Of a stretch of 64,000 nucleotides of DNA, positions 15,832-24,633 are shown one piece after another. Each line of letters starts with the position of its first letter. Positions within the stretch are counted from its first letter, which is position 1. Under the pieces are notes generated by a model. It saw only the letters and a program-made list of their open reading frames with translations, was not told where the DNA came from and did no database searches. Both the position numbers and the translations under genes were made by a program. Source of the stretch: Nonomuraea indica (GTDB taxonomy: Bacteria > Actinomycetota > Actinomycetes > Streptosporangiales > Streptosporangiaceae); NCBI RefSeq assembly GCF_002850745.1, contig NZ_KZ559468.1:663119-727118 (forward strand). The letters run 5' to 3'.

Positions 15832-17319
15832 TCACAGCGGCCCCCGCCGCCAGGGCCCGCGGATCGCGTACGTCCGGCCGGGCGGGTCGAGCGACGCCGT
15901 CGCGCCGAGCTGGTTGACGAACAGGGTGGAGCCGTCCGGGCTGAAACAGGCCCCGGCGAACTCGCTGTCGTCGGCGACGTTCACCGCGAACTCGAACGGC
16001 TCGCCCCGGCGAGGGTCGAGCCCGATCAGGCGGTTGACGTTGACCAGGCCCGGCGCCAGCGGATGGGGGTCGGCGTCGGCCGAGCCCGCATCGTCCTCGC
16101 ACAGGACGATGCCGCCGCGCGGCGTGAACGTGAGGTTGTCCGGCGAGTCGAGCTCCTTGCGCCCCGGCGACTCGTACACCAGCACCAGGGTGCCTCCGTC
16201 GCGGCGGCCGGGGACGTAGCGCCAGACCTGCCCGTAGCCCTCCCGGTAGCCGTCCGCGCCGGGCGCGTCGCCGTTCTTGGCGTCGCCGCCGCTGGTGGAG
16301 TTGAAGAACACGCCGCCGTCGCCGTACCAGCAGCCCTCCAGACGGTTGAACTTCGCCGCGCCCTTGGCCAGGCCCTGCTGGGCGCAGGTCGGCGCGCCGC
16401 CCTCCAGGTCGGGGTCGGGGTCGTCGATCCGCACCCACTCCACCGGCAGTCGCGCCCCCATCGTCTGGCCCTCCCGGCAGTCGTAGCCGTCGACGCCCCT
16501 GACCTTGAGCATCTCCAGCACGCCGCCGGCGGACAGGTCACGCGGGTCGCGGGGACGGAACCGGTAGAAGCCGTCGGGCCGGCCCGCGTCGTCCTCGGTC
16601 TCGTACACGTAGCCCGTGCGCGGATCGACGGCGACGGCCTCGTGCGAGAAGCGGCCCATCGCGGTGAGCGGCATCGACGCGGCCGGCCTGCCCGGCTCGG
16701 GGCCGTCCAGCGGCACCTCGAAGATGTAGCCGTGCTTGCGCTGCCAGCCCTGGGCGGGCCCTGCCGTGGTCTCCTCGCAGGTCAGCCAGCCGCGCCGGTG
16801 CAGCATCATGCCGCCCGCGCAGTTGACGATCGTGCCGTTGAGGCTGACGAAGTGCCGCACCACCTCGCCGCTGCGCAAGTCGACCTCCAGCGTGGTGGTG
16901 CCGCCGACGCCCAGCTCGTCGTAGCGCGCCGAACCCGGCACGTGCACGCGGCCGGTCGGCGAGCCGGGGCCGGTGCGCACCTCGTGGTTGCGGACGAGCC
17001 GGACGGTGTGGCGGCGGGTGCCGGGGAAGGCCGCCATGCCGTCGTGCGCGATGGGCGTCGGCACCCCGTCGGACATGGGGGTGCCGGTGCGGCCGAGCAC
17101 GGAGTAGGAGAAGCCGGCGGGCAGGGCCAGCAGCTCCTCACCGGTGTTGCGTGACGCGACGCGGCGCAGCGCGCCGTATCCCGCCTCACCCGGACGGGAC
17201 GGCCTGCGGCCGTCCGCCGCCCAGGCGGCGTGCGCGCCCAGCGTCTGCACGGCCAGGCCGCTCGCCAGGCCGGTCGCCAGAGTGCCGCCGAGGAAGGATC
17301 GTCGGTCGAGCGCGGTCAT
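15832..17319 (-). CDS. PhoX/DUF839-family phosphatase, Tat-exported
   Basis: A 495-residue protein. The N-terminal DRRSFLGGTLATGLASGLAV is a twin-arginine signal, so it is exported folded, as expected for PhoX alkaline phosphatases that assemble an Fe/Ca cofactor. Family features are VRNHEV, GGTTTLEVDLRSGEVVRHFVSLNGT, CAGG near the cofactor site, a WLTCEETTAG segment, and ending STLFVNQLGATA. The start at 17319 has GAGGAG upstream; an ATG at 17343 would add 8 residues. Probably releases phosphate from organic esters under starvation, though no PHO box was identified. Confidence 0.85.
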   Translation of the reverse strand: MTALDRRSFLGGTLATGLASGLAVQTLGAHAAWAADGRRPSRPGEAGYGALRRVASRNTGEELLALPAGFSYSVLGRTGTPMSDGVPTPIAHDGMAAFPGTRRHTVRLVRNHEVRTGPGSPTGRVHVPGSARYDELGVGGTTTLEVDLRSGEVVRHFVSLNGTIVNCAGGMMLHRRGWLTCEETTAGPAQGWQRKHGYIFEVPLDGPEPGRPAASMPLTAMGRFSHEAVAVDPRTGYVYETEDDAGRPDGFYRFRPRDPRDLSAGGVLEMLKVRGVDGYDCREGQTMGARLPVEWVRIDDPDPDLEGGAPTCAQQGLAKGAAKFNRLEGCWYGDGGVFFNSTSGGDAKNGDAPGADGYREGYGQVWRYVPGRRDGGTLVLVYESPGRKELDSPDNLTFTPRGGIVLCEDDAGSADADPHPLAPGLVNVNRLIGLDPRRGEPFEFAVNVADDSEFAGACFSPDGSTLFVNQLGATASLDPPGRTYAIRGPWRRGPL

Positions 17320-17571
17320 GGGCTGCTCCTCGGGGACGTCCATGGGGATGAACGGGGCTGCCGCCAGCGTAGGCGCGACCCCGGATCGCCAGGAGGCCCA
17401 ATTGGCGCGTGTCGCGCGCGGGCCCGGTGACCACGTCACGCGCTGACCGCCGGCGCCCGTCCGGCGAGCATCGGCCGGATCGGGGTGCGCCTCGCCCGCG
17501 GCCAGGACCACGCCGCCACCCCGGCGCGCTGCCGGAGCCGGCCCGGCTCGACGGGGCGGGCGAGTACCAGA

Positions 17572-17805
17572 TTCCACTTCATCGGCATCTGGAACAATGA
17601 CTTCCTGCCCCCGGTCATGCTGTCGGACCAACAGCTCTACCCCGTCACGCTCGGCCTGGCGCTGTGGAACTCCCAGACGTTCCGTGACCCGGCCTTCCTC
17701 GAGCCGACGGTCACGGGCGCGGCGGTGTCCGCACTCCTCCTCGTCATCAACCGCCCCGGCGTCGCCCGGCGGGCGGGGCACACCGCAGGGAGCGTTAAAG
17801 GATGA
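17572..17805 (+). pseudogene. C-terminal remnant of a sugar ABC-transporter permease
   Basis: An open frame contains FHFIGIWNNDFLPPVML then SDQQLYPVTLGL, the conserved last third of MalG/AraQ-type permeases (including part of the EAA-loop-distal region), and ends in TAGSVKG, the normal C-terminus. Everything upstream is missing: the frame before 17572 is unrelated and no binding protein, first permease or start region is present. Its stop overlaps the ATG of the GH42 gene (ATGA), so this was the last transporter gene of a beta-galactoside operon. About 78 codons survive. Confidence 0.8.
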
Positions 17806-19751
17806 ACTTCCTGAGCGACCGGCTCGGCTTCGGCGCCGACTACAACCCCGAACAGTGGTCACCCGAGGTCTGGCGCGACGACATCCGTCTCATGCGCGAG
17901 GCCGGGGTCACCATCGTCACGCTGGGCATCTTCTCCTGGGCCACCGTCGAGCCGGAGCCGGGCCGCCACGACTTCGGCTGGCTCGACGAGGTCATGGACC
18001 TGCTCGGCGCGGCCGGCATCGACGTCTCCCTGGCCACCGGCACGGCCTCCCCGCCCTCGTGGCTATCGCGCCGGCACCCCGAGACCCTCCCGGTCAACCG
18101 CGACGGCGTGCGCCTTTCGCCCGGCTCGCGCCAGCACTACTGCCCCAGCTCGCCCGTCTACCGCGAGGCCGCCGTCAGCCTGGCCGTCCAGATGGCCAAG
18201 CGCTACGGCGCCCACCCGGCGCTCAAGCTGTGGCACGTCGGCAACGAGTACGGCTGCCACGTCCAGGAGTGCTACTGCGACGTCTCCGCCGGCGACTTCC
18301 GCGACTGGCTGCGCGAGCGATACGGCGACCTCGACGCGCTCAACGCCGCCTGGTCCACCACGTTCTGGAGCCAGCGCGTCACCGACTGGGCCGACGTGCT
18401 GCCGCCGCGCACCGCGCCCACCCTGCGCAACCCCGCCCAGGAGCTCGACTGGCGCCGCTTCAGCTCCGACGCGCTGCTCGCCTGCTACCGCGCCGAACGC
18501 GCCGTGCTCCAGGAGCTCACCCCCGACGTGCCCGTCACCACCAACATCATGGGCATGTGGGAGCCGGTCGCCGACTACGCCTCCTGGGCCGCCGACTTCG
18601 ACATCGTCGCCCTCGACATCTACCCCGAGCCGAAGGACCCCGCCGCCCACATCGACGCCGCCTTCTTCCACGACCAGATGCGCTCGCTCGGCGGCGGCCG
18701 GCCCTACATGATGATGGAGACCGCCACCAGCGCCATCAGCTACCGCCCGCCCAACCGTCCCAAGCGCACCGGCCTCAACCGGCTGTGGAGCCACCAGGCG
18801 GTGGCGCGCGGCGCCGACGCGGTCATGTACTTCCAGTGGCGGGCCTCGGCCGGCGGGGCGGAGAAGTTCCACTCGGCCGTCGTCTCCCACGGCGGCTCCG
18901 ACAACCGGATCTTCCGCGAGGCCGCCGCCCTCGGCGCCGAGCTCGCCACCCTGTCCGACGTGGCCGGCGGCCGGGTGCCCGCCGAGGTGGCCGTCGTGCA
19001 CGACTACGCCAACTGGTGGGCGCTGGAGCTGGACGCCCGGCCCGGCGAGCTGAGGATCCCCGACCGGGTGCGCGCCCACTACGCCCCGCTGTGGCACGCC
19101 AACGTCACCGTCGACGTGGTGCCGCCCGAGGCCGACCTTTCTGCGTACAAGCTGGTCGTCGTGCCCAACCTCTACCTGTGCACCGACGCGGCGGCCGACG
19201 GGCTGCGGCGCCACGTCGAGGACGGCGGTCACCTGCTCATGTCGTTCTTCAGCGGCATCGCCGACGAGTGCGACCGGATCCGGCTGGGCGGCTACCCGGG
19301 CGCCTTCCGCGAGCTGCTCGGGCTGCGGGTGGAGGAGTTCTGGCCGCTCAGCGACGGCGAGCGGGCCGGGCTCAGCTCCGGCGGCAGCGCCGACCTGTGG
19401 GCCGACCACATCGTGCCCGAAGGGGCCGAGGTGCTGGCCGCCTACACCGGCGGGCCGCTGGCCGGCCTGCCCGCCGTGACCCGGCACGCCTACGGCGCGG
19501 GCACCGCCACCTACCTCGGCACCCGGCCCGACGAGCAGGCCATGCGCGACCTCGTCGCCGACACCCTCCGGCTGGCGGGCGTCGCCCCCGTCGTGGCGGG
19601 GCTGCCCGCCGGGGTGGAGGCCGTGCGCCGTGGCTCGCGCCTGTTCCTGCTCAACCACAACGACCACCCCGTCCACGCGGCCGGCGCCGACCTCGCGCCG
19701 CTCGACGTCGCCGTCCTGCCGCTCCGCCACGACCCCGGGAAGGGCGCGTGA
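17802..19751 (+). CDS. beta-galactosidase, GH42
   Basis: A 649-residue cytoplasmic glycosidase. The TIM barrel begins FGADYNPEQW, with catalytic acid/base E149 (WHVGNEYG) and nucleophile E306 (MMMETATSA). Cysteines around CHVQECYCD (about 152-160) resemble the zinc site of GH42 enzymes. A trimerisation domain (about 390-590) and a small beta domain (to 649) follow, so it looks full length. Its start overlaps the stop of a truncated ABC permease, and its stop overlaps the GTG of a truncated SDR: the gene is an intact survivor of a partly deleted sugar operon, so its native promoter may be gone. Confidence 0.93.
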   Translation: MNFLSDRLGFGADYNPEQWSPEVWRDDIRLMREAGVTIVTLGIFSWATVEPEPGRHDFGWLDEVMDLLGAAGIDVSLATGTASPPSWLSRRHPETLPVNRDGVRLSPGSRQHYCPSSPVYREAAVSLAVQMAKRYGAHPALKLWHVGNEYGCHVQECYCDVSAGDFRDWLRERYGDLDALNAAWSTTFWSQRVTDWADVLPPRTAPTLRNPAQELDWRRFSSDALLACYRAERAVLQELTPDVPVTTNIMGMWEPVADYASWAADFDIVALDIYPEPKDPAAHIDAAFFHDQMRSLGGGRPYMMMETATSAISYRPPNRPKRTGLNRLWSHQAVARGADAVMYFQWRASAGGAEKFHSAVVSHGGSDNRIFREAAALGAELATLSDVAGGRVPAEVAVVHDYANWWALELDARPGELRIPDRVRAHYAPLWHANVTVDVVPPEADLSAYKLVVVPNLYLCTDAAADGLRRHVEDGGHLLMSFFSGIADECDRIRLGGYPGAFRELLGLRVEEFWPLSDGERAGLSSGGSADLWADHIVPEGAEVLAAYTGGPLAGLPAVTRHAYGAGTATYLGTRPDEQAMRDLVADTLRLAGVAPVVAGLPAGVEAVRRGSRLFLLNHNDHPVHAAGADLAPLDVAVLPLRHDPGKGA

Positions 19752-19897
19752 GCGACCGCATCACCGGCAGGCGCGCCGTCGTGACGGGCGGCGCGCCCGG
19801 CGCCGGCGCGGCCACGGCCACCGCCCGACCGCCTGACGTGCCACCGCCTGACCGCCTGGCGTGCCACCGCCTGACCGCCTGGCGTGCCACCGCCTGA
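19748..19897 (+). pseudogene. truncated short-chain dehydrogenase start
   Basis: A GTG at 19748, overlapping the GH42 stop (GTGA), begins VSDRITGRRAVVTGGAPGAG, the N-terminal strand and TGxxxGxG NAD(P) motif of an SDR. After about 24 codons it runs into a 23-bp minisatellite and stops at 19897. The remaining roughly 230 residues are absent. Likely a sugar dehydrogenase lost by deletion or repeat expansion. Confidence 0.75.
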
Positions 19898-19936
19898 CCG
19901 CCTGGCGTGCCATTGCCTGACCGCCTGGCGTGCCAC
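19822..19936. repeat. 23-bp minisatellite, 5 copies
   Basis: Five tandem units at 19822, 19845, 19868, 19891 and 19914, the middle ones being CGCCTGACCGCCTGGCGTGC plus CAC. The first and last units carry point changes. The array cuts the SDR remnant. The following 19937-20109 contains nothing recognisable. Confidence 0.92.
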
Positions 19937-20109
19937 CGTCCTGGTCGTCGGTCTCGCCCCGCCGTCGCCCGTTGACGACGTCCGGCCCGGCGCAGGACCC
20001 GACCCGTCGCCCGGCGGCTGCGTCCCGGCGGGACGGTGCACGGCTCCCGGCCGGGCTCCAGCTCACCTGCCGGCCCGGCAGATGAGCTGGCAAAGGTCAA
20101 CGGGTCGGG

Positions 20110-21222
20110 TCAACGGGCGGGGCGCTGGGAGGCGGCCGGGCAGAAGCGGGCCTCGAAGAGCTGGTGGAAGGTCTTCAGGTGGTCGTTCCAGTCGCCGTTC
20201 ATGTTGCTCACCAGCGTGTGGGCGCCCTTGCGGTCGCCCATCGCGTACGTCACCGAGCCCTGGATGTACCCGCCGCCGCCCCAGAGCGTGACCCCGCACG
20301 ACAGGTTCTGCGAGTAGACGCCGAGGCCGTACCGGGTGTTCGGGACCCAGTCCGCGCCCTCCGTCGAGACGGTGGTGAACATCTCCTTCTGCAGGGCCGG
20401 CGGGAGGAGCCGGCCGCGCAGCAGGGCCCGCAGGAACCGGTGCAGGTCAGAGGTCGTCGACACCATGCCCCCGGCGGCGCCCGCCCAGCTCAGGTCCGCG
20501 TCCGTCACGTCGTGGATCTCCGTGGGACGACCGGCCTGGTCGAACTTCGAGTAGTGGCGCGCGTGCGGATCGCGCATCGTGTTGTCGGCGTCCGGCAGGT
20601 ACGTACCCGTCAGGCGCAGCGGCCGGGCGATGCGGCGGTCGATCTCCTCCGCGAGGGTGGAGCCGGTCGCGCGTTCGACGATCATCCCCGCGAGGGTGTA
20701 GTTGACCTTGGAGTAGATGAAGCGCCTGCCGGGCTCCTCCGGGCGCGGGGTCGGCTGCCCGGGGACGGCGTCGGGCAGCCCGCTGGTGTGGTTGAGCAGG
20801 CGCCTGATGGTGATCTTGGTGCCGTCCCCGCCGAGATGCTCCTCCACCATGCCGGGCAGCCACTTGGCCACGGTGTCGTCCAGGCTCAGCTTCCCCGCCG
20901 CCGCCAGCTGCAGGACCACCGTGCCGGTGAACGCCTTGGTGAAGCTGCCGATGCGGAAGTGCTCCCCCGGCCGGCGCTCGCGGCGGCTCTTCAGGTCGGC
21001 CACCCCCGCCGTGCCGAACCACGGCTTCGCGTGACCGTCCCTGAGCTCGGCGACGATGCCGGGGACGCCACCCTCACCCGCGGCCCGGTCGAGCACGCGC
21101 TGGAGCGCGGCGTGGCGTGGGGCGCGCTCGGCCGCGGAGGCGGCGGCGGGGCCCGTCATGGCGCTTCCCGCCACGGTGAGGGCGGCGACGAGCAGACCGG
21201 CATGGGCACGGAACACGGACAT
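20110..21222 (-). CDS. secreted serine hydrolase, beta-lactamase/R61-type fold
   Basis: A 370-residue exported protein: signal peptide about 1-30, then the class C beta-lactamase/D,D-peptidase fold. The nucleophile motif is S93-F-T-K96; the second is Y170-S-K (YSKVNYTLAGMIVE, aligning with YSN in R61). The third motif, usually H/K-T/S-G, is replaced by GGGGYIQG, so the oxyanion-side basic residue is missing. It may be a D-aminopeptidase, an esterase or a peptidase with altered specificity. The ATG at 21222 has AAGGAGG at good spacing. Confidence 0.83.
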   Translation of the reverse strand: MSVFRAHAGLLVAALTVAGSAMTGPAAASAAERAPRHAALQRVLDRAAGEGGVPGIVAELRDGHAKPWFGTAGVADLKSRRERRPGEHFRIGSFTKAFTGTVVLQLAAAGKLSLDDTVAKWLPGMVEEHLGGDGTKITIRRLLNHTSGLPDAVPGQPTPRPEEPGRRFIYSKVNYTLAGMIVERATGSTLAEEIDRRIARPLRLTGTYLPDADNTMRDPHARHYSKFDQAGRPTEIHDVTDADLSWAGAAGGMVSTTSDLHRFLRALLRGRLLPPALQKEMFTTVSTEGADWVPNTRYGLGVYSQNLSCGVTLWGGGGYIQGSVTYAMGDRKGAHTLVSNMNGDWNDHLKTFHQLFEARFCPAASQRPAR

Positions 21223-21647
21223 GAATGCCTCCTTGGGCATGACGGAATGGCCGGAGGTCGGCCGGATGGATCCAGGCATGGCTGTGCCTGGACAGAGGGT
21301 GGTCGTCTTGGTGGGCGTGGGGACCGGAGAGGAAGCTCCGGCCGGGACGTGTGCTCCCGGCGTCAGGGCACAACGGGCGCACGAAGGAGGTCCCGGCGTC
21401 CGGGGTGCAGAGCGGACGCGGGCGGGGGATCCGGCGTCAGTGGGCAGAGCGGGCGCACGCGGGCGAGGCCGGCGTCAAGGGGGCACGGCGGGCACGCGTG
21501 GGGGCGCGGCCGGGCTGGTGCGACCGTCTCGCGGACGGTGTCGAAGGCCCACGGGAGACGCGCTCATCGGCGCAGGTGCCGGTCAGCGAAGCGGGAGACG
21601 ACGCCTCAGGGTGGGCGAAGTGAGGGTACGGGAGGCGGGTGTGCTCG
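21223..21647. other. intergenic region with degenerate repeats
   Basis: A 425-bp region without a credible gene. It contains an 8-bp stem hairpin (TCCAGGCA and its complement, 21271-21292) upstream of the serine hydrolase, and four degenerate copies of a roughly 39-bp GGCGTC...GCGGGCGCACGCGGG unit between about 21357 and 21512. Open frames here have no family signature. Confidence 0.5.
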
Positions 21648-22136
21648 TCAGGCGATGCCGTCGTCGGTGATGGAACTCTGGACCCGGGCCAGCAGCTCGG
21701 CGCGGTCGACGCCGGCCAGGGCCAGCGCGCGGGGCACCGTGCCGACCTCGGCCCGCAGGATGCCGAGGAGCACGTGCGCAGGCCTCAGGTCCCTCTTGCG
21801 GGATGCCGACGCGAAGCCCCGCTCGATGGCGAGCTTGCCCGTCTCGCCCATCCTGGGCTGATGGCTCGGCGTGACGGTGTTCGGCCGGGGCAGGCCGAAC
21901 GAGGAAGGGGACACCCCCACCATGCTCAGGCTGTGCTGCGTCTCCGCCTCGAGAGCGGCCCGGACCGCCGGGTAGTCGAGGCCGAAGGAGGCCAGGATGC
22001 GCTGCGGCGCGGTGCCCTCCTGCGCCGCGACGGCCAGCAGAAGATGCTGCGCCTCGACCGTGGATGATCCGTGCCTCTGTGCCTCCATGCCTCCCTCGGT
22101 GAGGATCGTGTGCAGGTAGGCGTCGAACGGTTTCAT
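21648..22136 (-). CDS. Clp N-terminal (Clp R) domain protein
   Basis: A 162-residue protein consisting only of the Clp N-domain repeat pair, without AAA modules. The first repeat (about 1-60) has HTILTEGGMEAQRHGSSTVEAQHLLLA; the second (about 90-150) has ETGKLAIERGFASASRKRDLRPAHVLLGIL. Such stand-alone proteins may act as adaptors or substrate sensors for ClpC. The ATG overlaps the stop of the HTH gene (ATGA) and has AGGAG upstream, so the two are one translationally coupled operon. Confidence 0.88.
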   Translation of the reverse strand: MKPFDAYLHTILTEGGMEAQRHGSSTVEAQHLLLAVAAQEGTAPQRILASFGLDYPAVRAALEAETQHSLSMVGVSPSSFGLPRPNTVTPSHQPRMGETGKLAIERGFASASRKRDLRPAHVLLGILRAEVGTVPRALALAGVDRAELLARVQSSITDDGIA

Positions 22137-22369
22137 GGTGCACGTCTCCTGAGCTTGACGCCGGCGACGATGAGTCGCTTGGCGTGCTTCTTGTGGACCG
22201 CCTGGCGGGTCACGCCGAGCGCCTCGGCGACCTGCGGCCAACTCCAGCCCGCGCGCATCGCCTGCTCGACGGCGGCGTCCTCCAGCTGGTCGGCCAGCCG
22301 CCGCATGGCCACCACGGCAGCCAGCGCGTCGGCGGGATCCTGGTGGACGGGGATGTCGCTGTCGGACAT
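22133..22369 (-). CDS. small helix-turn-helix regulator
   Basis: A 78-residue protein. The C-terminal half, WSWPQVAEALGVTRQAVHKKHAKRL, is a sigma-70 region 4/MerR-like HTH commonly found next to stand-alone Clp-N proteins in actinobacteria. The N-terminal half is a short acidic helix that may dimerise. The ATG at 22369 has no ribosome site and sits 7 bases below a good -10 hexamer. It is probably translated from a leaderless message and controls its own operon through the overlapping palindrome. Confidence 0.85.
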   Translation of the reverse strand: MSDSDIPVHQDPADALAAVVAMRRLADQLEDAAVEQAMRAGWSWPQVAEALGVTRQAVHKKHAKRLIVAGVKLRRRAP

Positions 22370-22373
22370 GTAA

Positions 22374-22415
22374 GCAACATTAATTGACTAATCCGGCTTA
22401 GTCAACACAAGTTGC
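22374..22415 (-). promoter_or_regulatory. promoter with nested palindromic operator (leaderless)
   Basis: On the minus strand TTGACT (22400-22405) and TAATGT (22377-22382) are 17 bp apart, a textbook sigma-70-like promoter, and the HTH start codon follows 7 bases later. The same bases form a dyad: TTGACTAA and TTAGTCAA around TCCGGC, and an outer GCAAC/GTTGC pair at equal 5-base spacing on each side. A protein bound here would occlude the -35 and spacer. Confidence 0.82.
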
Positions 22416-22809
22416 TTGATGCGAGGGCCCGACTCGGAAGGGAACGCGGCCGGCTTGCAAGGGGGAGTACGCCCCGCCCGAAGGCGGCACGCCGGCCCCG
22501 CTCCCCTGCGGCTGGCCTGCGTGCGGCCCCACTCGGGTCTCGACCCGGTCCGGCTCAAGGGGGCCGCCGATGCGTCGTGGGCGAAGCCCCGTCGCCCGCC
22601 CCGCCCGCGTCGGGGCGGGAAGGGGGAGCCCCCGGCGGACCGGCCTGACGGACGACAACGCACCGCCCCTGAAGCTCGCCGAGGTCAGGGCAGCCGCCCG
22701 TTGCCTCGGTGTGAGTGATCGGCGCGGGTGGATCCGCGTATCGTGGCAGAGTGCCGTCCCGGCCCTCTCCGGGGCGGCGCCTCTGTGTCCTCAGGGCCCG
22801 GGGCCGGGC
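22416..22809. other. gene-free GC-rich intergenic region
   Basis: A 394-bp stretch between the HTH promoter and the end of the ABC exporter. Open frames on both strands are proline/arginine/glycine-rich without family signatures and without good ribosome sites, so no gene is called. No repeat or RNA signature was recognised. Confidence 0.5.
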
Positions 22810-24633
22810 TCAGCCCTCGCCGACGGCGACGAAGCCCGAGCCGGCGCGGTAGTGCGGGGACTGGTGGCGGAAGTAGGTGTTGTAGACCTGGCAGTAGCGG
22901 CCCCCGCGGGCCAGCAGGGTCGCGTGGTCGCCCTCCTCGACGACGCGGCCGTGGTCCAGCACCAGGATCCGGTCGACGTGCTCGATCGTGGACAGGCGGT
23001 GGGCGATGACGATTGACGTGCGGCCTGCCAGCACCACGTCGAGCCCCTCCTGGATCTGCGCCTCGGTCAGCGGGTCGACGCTGGCGGTGGCCTCGTCCAG
23101 CACCACGATCGCCGGGTCCTGGATGAGCAGGCGAGCCAGGGCCACGAGCTGGCGCTGGCCCATGGACAGGGCACGGCCGTGCTCGCCGACGTCGGTGCGC
23201 AGGCCCTGGGGCAGGGCGTCGACCCAGTCGCCGCCGCCCACCGCCGCCGCCGCGGCGGCTACCTCCTCGTCGGTGGCCTCAGGGCGCGGGTAGCGGATGT
23301 TGTCGGCGACCGTGCCGCTGAACAGGAACGGGACCTGCGGCACCGCGCCGATCTGCCTGCGGTAGCCGGCCAGGTCGAGGGTGCGGATGTCGCGACCGTC
23401 GATGAGCAACCGGCCTTCCTGGAACTCGTAGAACCGGGTGATCAGCTTGCTGAGCGTCGACTTGCCGGCCCCGGTGTGGCCGACCAGCGCCACGGTCTCC
23501 CCGGCCTCGATCGCCAGGTCGAAGTCGCGCAGCACGGGGTTGCCCGGGACGTAGCCGAAGGTCACCTGCTGGAACTCGATCCGCCCCGCCAGCCGGCCCA
23601 CTGGCTGCGGGTCGATCTGCACGACCCGGGGCGGGGCGTCAATGAGCGCGAAGACCCGTTCGGAGGCCGACAGGCCCTGCTGGAACTGCGACCAGAAGGC
23701 GGCGATGGACGTCAGCGGGAACCAGAAGAGCGCCACGCCCTGCAGGAAGAGGAACCAGTCGCCCGCCGTCAGACTGCCGTCGAGCGCCCGCGTGCCGCCG
23801 AGCTGCACCAGGGCCACCGTGGCGAGCCCCGCCACCAGGAAGAGCACGGGGAAGATGGACGAGAACACGAAGCCCTGCCCGAGCGTCACCCGGTAGCTCT
23901 GCTGGTTGATCGGCCGGAACTCGTCGTAGACCTGCCGCTCCTGGCGGAAGTTCTTGGCCACCGTGATGCCGCCCATGGTCTCCTGCAGGTTGGCGTTGAC
24001 CCGGCTCAGCGACCGCTGCGCCCGGCGGGTGCTGGTGCGGGCGATCCGCCGGAACAGCAGCGCGATGCCCACGATGACCGGCACCATGAGCAGGGTCAGC
24101 AGGGCCAGCTCCGCGCTGCGCAGGAAGAGCAGCCCGGTGACCAGGCCGACCATCAGCACCTGGCTGATCAGGTCCATCGTGAGCGTGGAGACCGTGGCGA
24201 AGTCGTCGGTGTCGGAGGTCACCCGGCTGACGATCTTGCCGGAGGGGGTCTCGTCGTAGAACGACAGGTCCCGCTCCAGCACGGCGTCGAACGCGTCCTC
24301 CCGGAGCCGGAGCACGACGTCGCCGGTGACGCGCGCGCTCTGCCACTGCCGGATGAAGTTGAAGCCCCACCCGAGCGCCCCGGCCAGCAGCATCCCCAGG
24401 GTGACCTGCCAGCCCACGTCGGCGATGGTGCCCTGCTGGATGGCGTCGACCGCCTGGCTGCCCAGGAACGGCAGGGCGGCCTGACTGACCGAGCCGAGCA
24501 CGATCATGACGGCGACCAGGACCATGACGCGCAGCTTGGGGCGGAAGTAGGACATGATCCGGCGAAACAGGACCCGGTCGCTGTAGGTGCGGTCGTAGTC
24601 CTCGGCGTCGAGGCCGTCCATGATGAAGCCCAT
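22810..24633 (-). CDS. ABC exporter half-transporter, subunit B
   Basis: A 607-residue type IV exporter half: six TM helices (about 30-320), then an ATPase domain. Walker A is GHTGAGKST and Walker B IVVLDEATAS with an intact catalytic Glu, but the signature motif reads LSMGQ instead of LSGGQ. The partner upstream has the complementary pattern, so the pair should form one active and one degenerate ATP site. Its ATG overlaps the partner stop (TGATG). Probably a multidrug or lipid exporter. An internal ATG at 24621 is a possible start. Confidence 0.9.
   Translation of the reverse strand: MGFIMDGLDAEDYDRTYSDRVLFRRIMSYFRPKLRVMVLVAVMIVLGSVSQAALPFLGSQAVDAIQQGTIADVGWQVTLGMLLAGALGWGFNFIRQWQSARVTGDVVLRLREDAFDAVLERDLSFYDETPSGKIVSRVTSDTDDFATVSTLTMDLISQVLMVGLVTGLLFLRSAELALLTLLMVPVIVGIALLFRRIARTSTRRAQRSLSRVNANLQETMGGITVAKNFRQERQVYDEFRPINQQSYRVTLGQGFVFSSIFPVLFLVAGLATVALVQLGGTRALDGSLTAGDWFLFLQGVALFWFPLTSIAAFWSQFQQGLSASERVFALIDAPPRVVQIDPQPVGRLAGRIEFQQVTFGYVPGNPVLRDFDLAIEAGETVALVGHTGAGKSTLSKLITRFYEFQEGRLLIDGRDIRTLDLAGYRRQIGAVPQVPFLFSGTVADNIRYPRPEATDEEVAAAAAAVGGGDWVDALPQGLRTDVGEHGRALSMGQRQLVALARLLIQDPAIVVLDEATASVDPLTEAQIQEGLDVVLAGRTSIVIAHRLSTIEHVDRILVLDHGRVVEEGDHATLLARGGRYCQVYNTYFRHQSPHYRAGSGFVAVGEG

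Noticed and set aside
19822-19936. Possible CRISPR array
   Set aside because: The 23-bp units abut directly with no spacers, so this is a minisatellite.
21056-21670. 204-codon plus-strand frame
   Set aside because: It overlaps the serine hydrolase and Clp-N genes, and its middle is made of degenerate repeats.
22398-22658. 86-codon minus-strand frame in the ABC/HTH intergenic region
   Set aside because: Low-complexity Pro/Arg/Gly composition, no ribosome site and no family signature.
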